Assembly: GCA_026419775.2 (NCBI GenBank) | Contig: JAOPGA020000837.1 | Location: 1-33,396 of the forward strand | Length of the DNA stretch: 33,396 bases | Direction of reading: 5' to 3' | Source of the DNA: Acrasis kona | Lineage: Eukaryota > Heterolobosea > Eutetramitea > Acrasida > Acrasidae | Part shown: positions 1 to 7,956 of the stretch, in pieces | How the letters are laid out: each line of letters opens with the position of its first letter | Position numbering within the stretch: position 1 is the first letter of the stretch | Position numbers and translations under genes: made by a program | The notes under the pieces: model-generated | What the model saw: the letters and a program-made list of their open reading frames with translations, nothing else | The model's database searches: none | Told to the model about the DNA's origin: nothing

Positions 1-271
1 AATGGTTTTCAACTTAACAGACGCAACCACCTCAGTCTTAACAAGATCATTAAACCTCCGATTATCATTCCTCTTCCTCTTCTTTGGTTCTGGAGTCTCA
101 TAACTACCATCTTCCGGTAGCGCACGTCGTTGAGAGCTGTTGTTGTTATTTGGCAAGTCACAGGGGCTACAGGTTCTGCTACTTGCCTGTGAAATGATGT
201 TCGCTGCAGGTTCTGCTACTCACATCCTTGCCTCCACGTTGCGTTTGATTCACAGCTTTGTTGCTTTTCAT
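1..271 (-). CDS. N-terminal part of an unrecognised nuclear protein (runs off the window)
   Basis: The best model is two exons on the minus strand: 271-224 (16 codons, starting MKSNKAVNQ) and 186-1, open to the window edge. The 37-nt intron 187-223 begins GTGAGT and ends TTTCACAG. The second exon encodes an Asn/Ser-rich stretch, then PKKRKRN, a classic basic nuclear localisation signal, so a nuclear role is inferred. I recognise no family. The sequence AGTAGCAGAACCTG occurs both inside the intron and just after it, so both sides could encode SSRTC; this local duplication makes the intron call less certain. Upstream ATGs in another frame run into a stop. The rest of the protein lies outside the window. 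Confidence 0.42.
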
Positions 272-482
272 TAAGTTTGTTCATCATCATGTTTGATACT
301 TTTCGGTTGATTAAACGGACAACTTTAAGCGCTCATTGACATAACCTCTTACAAGGGCAAATACAGTGTGGCTATAATAGCGAAGGTTCTCACATCAATC
401 AATACCAGGATAATGCTATAAATAATAATTAATTTGCCAGTTTGTATATAGAACATAACTTCACAAACAATTTAAATGCAAA

Positions 483-979
483 TCAATTTTTATGCTTTTT
501 CTTTTTTGGCTCTCCGTCATGTGGTGTACTTTTTCGTTTCAAACTTTTTATCTCCTTTGCCAAACTATCCAAATCGTCATCCTTTGCAAAAGTGATCCGT
601 TTTGGCAGAGCAGGCTTCTGTGGATGTGAGCCAGGGGACTTGAGTGACTTGAACTTTGCGGGTGTCTTTTTGGTCGGAGTTTCTGGCACTGAGGGTGTGC
701 ATAATGATCAAAGTATTCATTATAATTGTTATTAATGATACCAATCACATCATTAACACTATCTGAATCATATTCAATTTGCACATTGTACAAATCAAAA
801 TTGATACCACTCTTGATGCTATCTTTGATAATAGATAAATTGATCAACAATCTTGGCCCACACAACCAATCATCAGGCTGCTCTAGCGTAGGTATATTTC
901 GGTACTTGAATGTATAATCGGAACCACCATTCGTTTCATATTTGTATCGCTGTACACAATACTCTGCAACCCGTTGCAT
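483..979 (-). CDS. Unrecognised gene with basic C-terminus, 5' end beside the MULE insertion
   Basis: Two exons on the minus strand, 979-742 and 688-483, join across a 53-nt intron (689-741, GTATCA...CTCAG) to give 147 aa. The join restores a smooth frame (NDVIVPETPTKKTP). The tail is Lys-rich and ends GEPKKKKHKN, a likely nuclear localisation signal; I recognise no domain. The frame stays open upstream of this ATG to the MULE terminus at 1014. The gene may therefore once have started further upstream and been cut by the insertion. If 1014-4580 is removed exactly, the flanks join to form an in-frame ATG-ATC-AAC 34 bases upstream of this ATG. The intron donor is weaker than those of neighbouring genes, so a frameshift is the alternative. 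Confidence 0.45.
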
Positions 980-1013
980 GCTGTTTGTAGCGCATTGACA
1001 CAGAGTGTTGATC

Positions 1014-1144
1014 GCGCAGGCATTATTTTTTACGAAACATAATTGTTTTCTACGAATAAAATAATCTTTTCTACGAAAATTATAATATGACCCTACTTGC
1101 ATTGAGAATAATGAATATCGACACCACATATGTTGTAAATATAC
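1014..1144 (+). repeat. Left TIR of the MULE
   Basis: Reverse complement of 4448-4580 with few differences. It holds three TACGAA hexamers at 1031, 1051 and 1072, spaced 20 and 21 bp apart (two helical turns), which is a plausible transposase binding array. Confidence 0.88.
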
Positions 1145-1331
1145 TCCAAACATATAGTAGAATAGGATGTTCACATAAAGAAAATAGCTAGTACAACTAC
1201 ATATGTTTTGTAAATTATTTGAATGTGAAGGCGCACTTTAGAAGAGTATACCGCCATGATCATGTGATTGTTAATCGACAATACACTGTAGTGATGACTA
1301 TGACGGTTTCCGTTAAAGTTTGTTCCCACTG

Positions 1332-1339
1332 TATAAAAG
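1332..1339 (+). promoter_or_regulatory. TATA box of the MULE transposase gene
   Basis: TATAAAAG lies about 32 bp upstream of the transposase ATG at 1372, inside the element. The same octamer precedes the short gene of the neighbouring element at 7120. Function is inferred from sequence and position. Confidence 0.5.
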
Positions 1340-1371
1340 CACGATGAAACTTTAAAACTTTTATAACAAGC

Positions 1372-4325
1372 ATGGCAGGGAGTCGGTATGTAAAGACCAG
1401 AAATGCTCTCCATTCCAATTGTTCTGAAGATGAAAGATCCGAAGAAGATGACATGTCGGATATTGGTTCAGATAGTGATATCAGCAGCGATAGCCTTGAC
1501 AACGAAGACAACAATGACCGTAGTTCCGACAACAACGGGAAGGACGAAAGTGATGAAGATGAAGATCCTTTGGTCAAAAGCAAGAGGTGGGACAAATCTG
1601 ATGAATGTGGCTGTAAGAAGTGCTCAGCTGACAGCGGACACTCTGGTTATTATGTCAATTCTAAGCTTCTTCAAGAATACAAGGATAACCGAAGGAAGAA
1701 AAAGTTCATGTTTCCAGAGTTGGGAGGAAAGAAAACAAGTCTTGCTTCAATGTCCGTCCATGAGATCCATCAGTTCCTCTACAAACATCCATTCTGCCAA
1801 TCACAGTGGTCTTGGACCAAACACACTCATTCTAAAAAAGTGATTGATGAACATGAAGTCAACAATACTCCCCTACCAGAGCCACCAATAAAGTCTGGAA
1901 AGTGTGACTACCTTCTTCCATTCCATCCCAAGTTGTTGTAAGGTTCAGACATCATACGGAATTTGTTTAGACAGAACATGCAAGTACTTTGGTGATTGTA
2001 CTGCAAGGCTACAAATCAAAACTAGTAGGAACAAAGAAGGTTAATGATATGCGAAATTATTGGTTCTGGTTCCCACTCACCATCCTTCCACCCCAAGTTG
2101 GACCTATTAAAAAAGTGCCCGGTTGTGAAGAACAAGGTCAAGAAATTGCTTTTGGAGGGCCATTCAAATTTTGATATCCAAACCACCTTAGTTGAGGAGT
2201 ACAAAAGGGACAAGGATACTTTGCTTGATGGTAGATTTGACTACTCCATTCCTGAGCTTACAAGCTACCGCCACCGCTTAAACAAGAANAAAAACAAAGC
2301 ACGGGACGTGCGATACGAAACCGCCATCCAAATACTTCAAAGCCTTTCAGATGAGGATGAGGATATTATTGTAATGGAGGAAGTCCATGGATTAAAAATA
2401 GAGGACATGACACCAGAAAATTATCAATTTGTCTTTATTTCAAAGAAAGAACTTGCAAAGTGTAGGGCTCAAATTAAAGAAATTGTTGGTGTTGATGCTG
2501 TATTCAAACTGTGTTGGGATGAATTAAAATCCAACCGTAGTGACCATAGTGTGCCTGTTCAAATTTGGACTGTGCAAGATAAAAATAAATGTACTCGTGT
2601 TCCTTTTGTTTCTATAACTTCTGTCCACAATTCCGAAAATCTAGAGTGTGTTATAAAAGGAATAGAGGATTACCTTCGGAACATGGTTGACCCAGTTTTA
2701 CAGGAGGGTGAAGAGTGGGATGTGACGTTTATGACAGACGACAGTGCTGTGGAGAAGCTTGGAACTCACCTTGCTGGGAAGAGAAACATCATCTGTGTTT
2801 TCCACATCAAACAAACCATCCAAAGATGGTTGAAGAGCAAGAGGAACAAAGTTGTATCCAAAGCTGACATAGATGAAGTAATGTTAATTGTTGCTCACAT
2901 GATTGCCTCAAAATCCAAAGCAGAGTACCTTGTCCACTATAAATTAATGAGGAAAGAGTTCAGAGCATTTGTTGACACTTACTTTAATCCAAACTGGCAC
3001 AACGTACAGCATGGAGAACCGTTTTACAATAAATGGACCTCTATCAACCGCCTCAGCTCTTATGGATTGTGGTACACTAACAACATTTGCGAGGCCAGGT
3101 TTAGGTAAGATTTTAATTGCTACGGTTGACTAATAAATAAAATAGGGTATGGGCGAGGATAAGAAGGTATGTCAAGCTGAATGCCTTGGATAAGCTTGTC
3201 CGTCAAGTGGTGTCCTTTATGAAAAACAAGGACTACAATGAACGGTTCAAACCCACATCTCGCCGCTCAAGATCGGACAGACATGCAAAGAAAAGACTTG
3301 ATGACGCCAGAAAAATTATGAGGAAGGGACTAAGGAAGTACTACACAATCAGGAGAGCTCGCAACGCTCCAGCATANGTTCACGAAGTAACCAATTTGAA
3401 GAATCGCTTCCAGTACCACACAGATGCAAGGAACTTTGATTGTTCATGTTCGGATTACCTATATGGTGGCGGAAAGCCCTGCAAACATCTCAACTTGCTT
3501 TGCTTGGACTATATAGACAAGAACAAGGTGGTTGTTGATATGAAGGATCCTGATGCTGTTCACAAAGTCCTTATGTCCCATTATTGGCCAGACCTAGTCA
3601 AAAGCCCACACACAGTGCACCTCCTAACAAATCCAAGAGCAGCCAAACGGTTAATGACCCCTGCAAGAGGTTATTCAAAAAGCCCCAACCGACAGAGACT
3701 TCTTGCTCAATTAAACACCAGGAATGTTGCAAAGAACATGGGTAGAGATGAAAGTGACGATGATGTTAACACGTCTCAAGAATCTATCAGCACAACTTTT
3801 GGAGGGGCCGACGTTTATAACGACTTGATGGACTTTGAAGCAAACAAAGATGATGCCGAGGAAGCAAACCCAACAGTGGGTGTTGGTCAGGTTGAGGAGG
3901 AACAAATTGACGCTGAAGATGCCAACTCAACAACACCAATTAAACGAAGACGAAGGCGATCTACCAACTTTTATGGCAACAAATTAAAAGTTGTAAAGAG
4001 GAAGGCCCCTGAGCAACAACAACACACTCCAAAGCGCAGGAAGGTTACAAATACACCAAACGCAACTGTTGATAGTGATCTAGTCACTATTGTGGACAAT
4101 GGTGTTGAATTAGGGGAGGCCACATTCATAGGAGACGAGTCACAATGGCACAACCAGCAGCTACCTAGGAAATATGGACTGTTTGGGATTACAAAAATTA
4201 TCTCAAGCGCCAATGTTGTTTTACCTCATCCTGAGCCTGGAATAGAGAAAAGAACATCATGGTCAGAGTTTCATGTAAATGATATGATTGGCCTTCCGCT
4301 TACTTGGATTCGTCTACGGAAATAA
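1372..4325 (+). pseudogene. MULE transposase (DDE, SWIM zinc finger), frame-broken
   Basis: Cut-and-paste transposase of the Mutator superfamily. Segments are 1372-~1936 (acidic N-terminus), ~1937-2040 in another frame, ~2041-3104, intron 3105-3145 (41 nt, GTAAGA...AATAG, with a CTAAT branch), and 3146-4325. The short middle frame encodes a Cys-bearing motif with CLDRTCKYFGDC, as in the zinc-binding N-terminus of MULE/FAR1-type proteins, so it was coding. The likely catalytic residues are Asp at 2494 (VDAVF), Asp at 2737 (MTDD) and Glu at 3091 (TNNICEA). HIKQ follows the second Asp, as expected. The SWIM motif CSCSDYLYGGGKPCKH is near 3440-3490. The C-terminus has Lys/Arg-rich stretches that look like nuclear localisation signals. 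N bases are at 2289 and 3377. Two frameshifts make this a pseudogene or a poorly sequenced copy. Confidence 0.85.
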
Positions 4326-4447
4326 ATTTATGTTTTGTTGCAACCCTTGTCTTTATTGTTTCTTTTATATGACAATTCACTCTGTAAGATAACCTTGTCT
4401 CAAGAGTTAAAGTTTCAATGTATCCAAGTACATTTTCTTGTTCTACT

Positions 4448-4580
4448 GTATATTTGCAACATATGTGTGGTGTCGATATTCATTATTCTCAATGCAAGTA
4501 GGGTCATATTATAATTTTCGTAGAAAAGATTATTTTATTCGTAGAAAACAATTATGTTTCGTAAAAAATAATGCCTGCGC
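4448..4580 (-). repeat. Right TIR of the MULE
   Basis: Inverted copy of 1014-1144, including the three TACGAA motifs in the opposite orientation. The outer end is TGCCTGCGC. The last matching bases are at 4580 and the sequence diverges after that. Confidence 0.88.
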
Positions 4581-4728
4581 ATATTTAAATCTTCTAATAC
4601 TAGCTATTGTCTCCATATTGAATTGGTTAAAAGTAATACTTGCTTTTCATGTTTACAAAAACCATGTTGTGCATGACGATGTGGTATACAGAAAAGATAC
4701 TTGTAACGGGCTTTTATATGTTGTAACG
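4581..4728. promoter_or_regulatory. Remnant of the intergenic region between the minus-strand gene and Dicer
   Basis: These 148 bp separate the two transposable elements and belong to neither. With both elements removed, the minus-strand ATG at 979 and the Dicer ATG at 7957 would lie about 190 bp apart, head to head. This stretch is therefore probably the original shared promoter. TTGTAACGGG occurs twice here, at 4701-4710 and 4721-4730; the second copy spans the edge of the inserted element. Confidence 0.5.
4720..4728 (+). repeat. Left 9-bp target-site duplication (GTTGTAACG)
   Basis: GTTGTAACG directly abuts the GGGAAATG terminus of the 3.2-kb element. An identical copy lies at 7940-7948 directly after the other terminus. 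An exact 9-bp direct repeat at both edges fixes the boundaries and indicates transposition. Confidence 0.9.
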
Positions 4729-5242
4729 GGGAAATGAAGTCAACCATACATCGTAGTATACAAGACATCATACATGACTAATAACACACTGCGTCCTATC
4801 AGGGATAAGAACCTGTTTAGGCCTGTCAGGGATAAGAACCTGTACAGAGGCTACTGGGATACGAACTAGTATGCTTAAAAGCCTATTGGGATACGAACCA
4901 ATACCTGTTTTTTCATTAAAAAAATCGCAACTGTAAAGATGTTAATCATTATCCTACATCATAGACTACTAATTAAACCTCTACTAACAAAATTACACTT
5001 ACATTACCGAAAGTTAACATTTCTTAAAAAATTAACATTATTATCTATCATACTAATAGACAAACAAAGATTTATCTTCAAAGAAACGAAACCACATTCA
5101 TATAAATACATTTTGAGAAATCCACACTATGAACAGAAATTTAAAAGTTTCATAACTCAATAAACAAAAACTAGTAATCGTGATACACATAAATACACAC
5201 ACACACACATAAATACAATAAAAATTTTTATTTTTCACATCT
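4729..5242 (+). repeat. Left long TIR of the GIY-YIG element
   Basis: Matches the reverse complement of 7416-7939. The 225-bp stretch 4939-5163 translates to the same 74 residues as its partner. Relative to the right arm it has about 12 extra bases near 4750 and lacks about 20 bases near 4903, including one of the internal 11-mers. The inner end is a (CA)n tract followed by TTTTTATTTTTCACATCT. Confidence 0.9.
4802..4898 (+). repeat. Four subterminal 11-mers GGGATAmGAAC in the left TIR
   Basis: GGGATAAGAAC at 4802 and 4829 and GGGATACGAAC at 4856 and 4888, all in the same orientation. Spacing is 27, 27 and 32 bp. Iterated short motifs inside TIRs commonly bind a transposase; that role is inferred here. 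Confidence 0.85.
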
Positions 5243-5389
5243 TCTCTAATTCATTCTTGATCACTACAAGTGTACAGTAAACTTTAAAAATAACTCATTA
5301 AAAATTTATAACCATATATATCACACTCCTAAATGTCTTCAAACGACAATAAATTTTTCGACAATTCTCAATAAAACCAAACACATCAC

Positions 5390-6238
5390 ATGACTAAACT
5401 TTCACGTACACACACTAAGGCTACTATCTATAAGGCATATCATGACAAAAACATTAAAAGTTTACTAAAGTCACATGCACACATAAAAGGATCAACTCTA
5501 CCCAAATATTGTAAAGACAACATAAAATACTGGAAAAGACTTGTATTATCACTCTATGACCAGAAATCACGCCCATTTCTACCCACTCCATCAGGTTTAA
5601 TGGAATACGGTGAATTCATCGACAAAACCAAATCATATCATAATAGGCTACATCTACATATGGATGCACATGTCAAGAAATTTAGAAACTACAAACCATT
5701 GGTTGAATCAAGTTATAAATTTTTGACAACATACGTTTGGGGTAAAAACCTTAAAATACCACAGTTCAACATGAAGCAATTAACCTTCTACTATAAACAT
5801 GAGGATGGAACTATCAGAGATAATACCCATACCGTAATAGAAGACAAAAACGTTTTAGAATGTGCCACTGCTTTGGAAAAAGTTATACCAATACAGGCAC
5901 AAACACAACAAACACTAAAAGACAAGTATGCACAATATGGTGTAATACAACATTTACCGGATGAGTATTACGCAGCATACATTGGTCAAGGTCTCACTAA
6001 ACGATGGGAAAAAGCATTCTCCACCACAAAGAAGACTCGCAAATGTTCAGACTCCTTTTACATCAACATAGTAGCGGCCAATTTAAACAAGGACAAAATG
6101 ATTCCGGGGGCTTTTATTATAGCCACCACAAATAACAAAAAGTTAAAGAAAACTCAAGAAAAGGTCCTTATTAACCAAGCTATGGAAAGAAAGGACAATT
6201 GGTTCAATAACATTTTTTTATTAAATAAAAGAACATGA
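5390..6238 (+). CDS. GIY-YIG-like nuclease gene A of the TIR element
   Basis: 282 aa, Lys-rich and basic, with its own ATG and a single uninterrupted frame. In the C-terminal third, YGVIQHLPDEYYAAYIG fits the GIY...YIG pair with normal spacing, followed by GLTKRWEKAF, which gives the expected Arg. A downstream KKTQEKVLINQ could supply the metal-binding Glu. The first ~190 residues match nothing I know and could be the DNA-binding part. The gene ends 15 bp before the convergent gene B. GIY-YIG domains cut DNA in homing endonucleases, UvrC and Penelope-like retroelements; a role in excision or integration of this element is inference. The domain call rests on motif reading alone. Confidence 0.6.
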   Translation: MTKLSRTHTKATIYKAYHDKNIKSLLKSHAHIKGSTLPKYCKDNIKYWKRLVLSLYDQKSRPFLPTPSGLMEYGEFIDKTKSYHNRLHLHMDAHVKKFRNYKPLVESSYKFLTTYVWGKNLKIPQFNMKQLTFYYKHEDGTIRDNTHTVIEDKNVLECATALEKVIPIQAQTQQTLKDKYAQYGVIQHLPDEYYAAYIGQGLTKRWEKAFSTTKKTRKCSDSFYINIVAANLNKDKMIPGAFIIATTNNKKLKKTQEKVLINQAMERKDNWFNNIFLLNKRT

Positions 6239-6253
6239 AAAACATCACCAATG

Positions 6254-6883
6254 TTAATTAATACGTTTATTAAACACAAGATACTCAACATCGGTAGTAT
6301 TCTCACATATCCCCACAAGCTGTTTCAAAAACTCCATTTCCCAAAATTCCGCCTCAGCCCGACTAACATGTTGACTCAACATTAGCACTTTATAATCAAA
6401 ACTAGGCCTGTCTTTCGAGAAAAGCAATAACAATTGACCGACATCATAATAAGTAGAGAGTAAATTATAACGATAGAAAATACGTTTAGGAGATTCACTA
6501 ACTCCAACATATAAACCAATAGTCGCATCATCCAACTCTTGTACCAGCAAATAGCAATATGGTTTGCATTTACCTACGGTATCCAAACTAAAATCAAAAG
6601 TAGAGTAACACATATCTTCCAACAAATTTGAAAAGTGCAAATACTTTGATGAATCTTCAACTGACTCATTACTAAAAGTTTTCCCATCATAATCGCGAGA
6701 ATACAACTCATTTCCTACTCTATACAAAAAAGATACTACATCAGTTTTCAAATTAAAAACTAAATTATCATCCTTGTAATAGGTCAATAACTTTTGAAAA
6801 TTTCTACGAAGAACAACAGATATCTCTTCTTCTTCATCAATCACAACCGTGTCGTTAGACAACACACAAAATGCCTTAGACAT
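6254..6883 (-). CDS. GIY-YIG-like nuclease gene B of the TIR element
   Basis: 209 aa on the minus strand, ATG at 6883, acidic overall and so unlike gene A. CYLLVQELDDATIGLYVG places a GIY-like strand before a YVG, then SESPKRIFYRYN gives the conserved Arg. RAEAEFWEMEFLKQL looks like the helix carrying the catalytic Glu. The N-terminal half is unrecognised. The gene is convergent with gene A and divergent from the 7170 ORF. Two different GIY-YIG-like proteins in one element would be unusual. One may be a nuclease and the other a partner or regulator, but nothing in the sequence decides this. A non-nuclease protein with chance motif resemblance remains possible. Confidence 0.55.
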   Translation of the reverse strand: MSKAFCVLSNDTVVIDEEEEISVVLRRNFQKLLTYYKDDNLVFNLKTDVVSFLYRVGNELYSRDYDGKTFSNESVEDSSKYLHFSNLLEDMCYSTFDFSLDTVGKCKPYCYLLVQELDDATIGLYVGVSESPKRIFYRYNLLSTYYDVGQLLLLFSKDRPSFDYKVLMLSQHVSRAEAEFWEMEFLKQLVGICENTTDVEYLVFNKRIN

Positions 6884-7119
6884 CTCAATATTTTAAATAA
6901 TTTCCATAAAAGTACTGGAATTCTATACATAGGAAATTATTTATACAAATATAGTCATACGACACAAAAATTGATAGTGCATCAGATCTCTAGAAGATCA
7001 CAAAACTGCATCTATTGAAAATTGAACAAACTAAGAATGCCGCCACACTCAAACAACATAAACCAATAGAAAAAATTTATTTTATTATTGAATTGACTAG
7101 ATATAACGACTAGTCTGGC

Positions 7120-7127
7120 TATAAAAG
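7120..7127 (+). promoter_or_regulatory. TATA box of the short element gene
   Basis: TATAAAAG is 43 bp upstream of the ATG at 7170 and identical to the motif before the MULE transposase gene. Confidence 0.45.
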
Positions 7128-7169
7128 CAAAGTTTACTTTGCTTGGACTTATTACCAATTGGAAACCAA

Positions 7170-7430
7170 ATGACCACTAAGACTACTACTACTACTACTA
7201 GTTTAAGCAACAACAACATCCATGAAGATGGTGAACAATCTCCACTGTTCGATGATCTCTCCTTACTGCAATTCTCTCAATTAGAGTCTACTCCACAAGG
7301 AGCATCCAACAATGAGGAAATGAAAGCTCTAGCCACTAAATTAGAGGCTAAGTATAGACACCAACTGAAGGTCGTATCCGAATTACAAACAAGTCTGCAA
7401 GAAGTAAAACTAAGCAGATGTGAAAAATAA
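7170..7430 (+). CDS. Small Thr-rich coiled-coil protein of the TIR element
   Basis: 86 aa from the ATG at 7170. An earlier in-frame start would have to be TTG, so I prefer this one. The N-terminus is a run of Thr encoded by ACT repeats. The C-terminal half (from EEMKALATKLEAKYRHQL) has regular hydrophobic spacing typical of a short coiled coil. The last five codons lie inside the right TIR, so the stop is supplied by the repeat. I recognise no family. A DNA-binding or dimerisation accessory role would fit but is a guess. Confidence 0.5.
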   Translation: MTTKTTTTTTSLSNNNIHEDGEQSPLFDDLSLLQFSQLESTPQGASNNEEMKALATKLEAKYRHQLKVVSELQTSLQEVKLSRCEK

Positions 7431-7939
7431 AAATTTTTATTGTATTTATGTGTGTGTGTGTGTATTTATGTGTATCACGATTACTAGTTTTTGTTTATTG
7501 AGTTATGAAACTTTTAAATTTCTGTTCATAGTGTGGATTTCTCAAAATGTATTTATATGAATGTGGTTTCGTTTCTTTGAAGATAAATCTTTGTTTGTCT
7601 ATTAGTATGATAGATAATAATGTTAATTTTTTAAGAAATGTTAACTTTCGGTAATGTAAGTGTAATTTTGTTAGTAGAGGTTTAATTAGTAGTCTATGAT
7701 GTAGGATAATGATTAACATCTTTACAGTTGCGATTTTTTTAATGAAAAAACAGGTTCGTATCCCTGATTTTCAGGTTATTGGTTCGTATCCCAATAGCCT
7801 TTTAAGCATACTAGTTCGTATCCCAGTAGCCTCTGTACAGGTTCTTATCCCTGACAGGCCTAAACAGGTTCTTATCCCTGATAGGACGCAGTGTGTTATT
7901 AGTCATGTATGATGTCTTGTATGGTTGACTCCATTTCCC
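7416..7939 (-). repeat. Right long TIR of the GIY-YIG element
   Basis: Inverted copy of 4729-5242, ending GGTTGACTCCATTTCCC. It is slightly longer because it keeps a fifth internal 11-mer. Its outer end is 17 bp upstream of the Dicer ATG. Confidence 0.9.
7754..7878 (-). repeat. Five subterminal 11-mers in the right TIR
   Basis: Minus-strand GGGATACGAAC or GGGATAAGAAC at 7754, 7782, 7814, 7841 and 7868, spaced 28, 32, 27 and 27 bp. The innermost copy (7754) has no counterpart in the left TIR, where the sequence is about 20 bp shorter. Confidence 0.85.
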
Positions 7940-7948
7940 GTTGTAACG
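7940..7948 (+). repeat. Right 9-bp target-site duplication (GTTGTAACG)
   Basis: Exact copy of 4720-4728, directly after the element terminus. Only 8 bp separate it from the Dicer ATG. Confidence 0.9.
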
Positions 7949-7956
7949 ATTGTTAA

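Larger units (their letters stand above)
1014..4580 (+). mobile_element. Mutator-like DNA transposon (MULE)
   Basis: The two ends are inverted copies of each other over about 131-133 bp, beginning GCGCAGGCATTATTTTTTAC. Between them is one plus-strand transposase gene with MULE-type DDE residues and a SWIM zinc finger. The element is about 3.57 kb. I find no convincing 8-11 bp target-site duplication: the left flank ends AGTGTTGATC and the right flank starts ATATTTAAAT. One flank may have been lost or recombined, or the true terminus may differ by a few bases. The transposase frame is broken twice and holds two N bases, so this copy looks inactive unless those are sequence errors. Confidence 0.85.
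4729..7939. mobile_element. Unclassified TIR element carrying two GIY-YIG-like genes
   Basis: The element is 3,211 bp, bounded by GGGAAATGRAGTCAACC termini and a perfect 9-bp duplication. Its TIRs are about 514 bp (left) and 524 bp (right). The central 2.2 kb holds three ORFs: 5390-6238 (+), 6254-6883 (-) and 7170-7430 (+). No DDE transposase, reverse transcriptase, tyrosine recombinase or Rep protein is recognisable. The 9-bp duplication is in the range typical of MULEs, so it could be a non-autonomous MULE relative moved in trans. Alternatively, one GIY-YIG protein could act in its own transposition, which would be a new arrangement. The near-identical TIR arms and intact duplication suggest recent insertion. 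Known GIY-YIG retroelements (Penelope-like) carry a reverse transcriptase, which is absent here. Confidence 0.85.

Noticed and set aside
548-1174. 208-codon minus-strand ORF crossing the MULE left end
   Set aside because: Its first part (above 1014) is MULE TIR and internal sequence. Only the part below 1014 belongs to the host gene.
1018-4575. GCGCA / TGCGCA at the MULE edges as a short target-site duplication
   Set aside because: It is near-palindromic sequence within the TIR itself and has a mismatch, so the apparent repeat follows from TIR symmetry.
4438-4737. 99-codon plus-strand ORF
   Set aside because: It reads through the MULE right TIR into intergenic DNA; the same residues appear from the left TIR. 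Not a gene.
4802-4898. CRISPR-like array
   Set aside because: The 11-bp motifs are too short and imperfect, have no uniform spacers, lie in TIRs and occur in a eukaryote.
4939-7719. Identical 74-codon ORFs at 4939-5163 and 7495-7719
   Set aside because: They lie wholly inside the two TIR arms and are identical because the arms are. The composition is low-complexity Leu/Ile/Lys with no domain, so I treat them as repeat sequence.
4729-7939. Penelope-like retroelement, suggested by the GIY-YIG domains
   Set aside because: No reverse transcriptase is present, and the long TIRs with a fixed 9-bp duplication point to DNA-type transposition.
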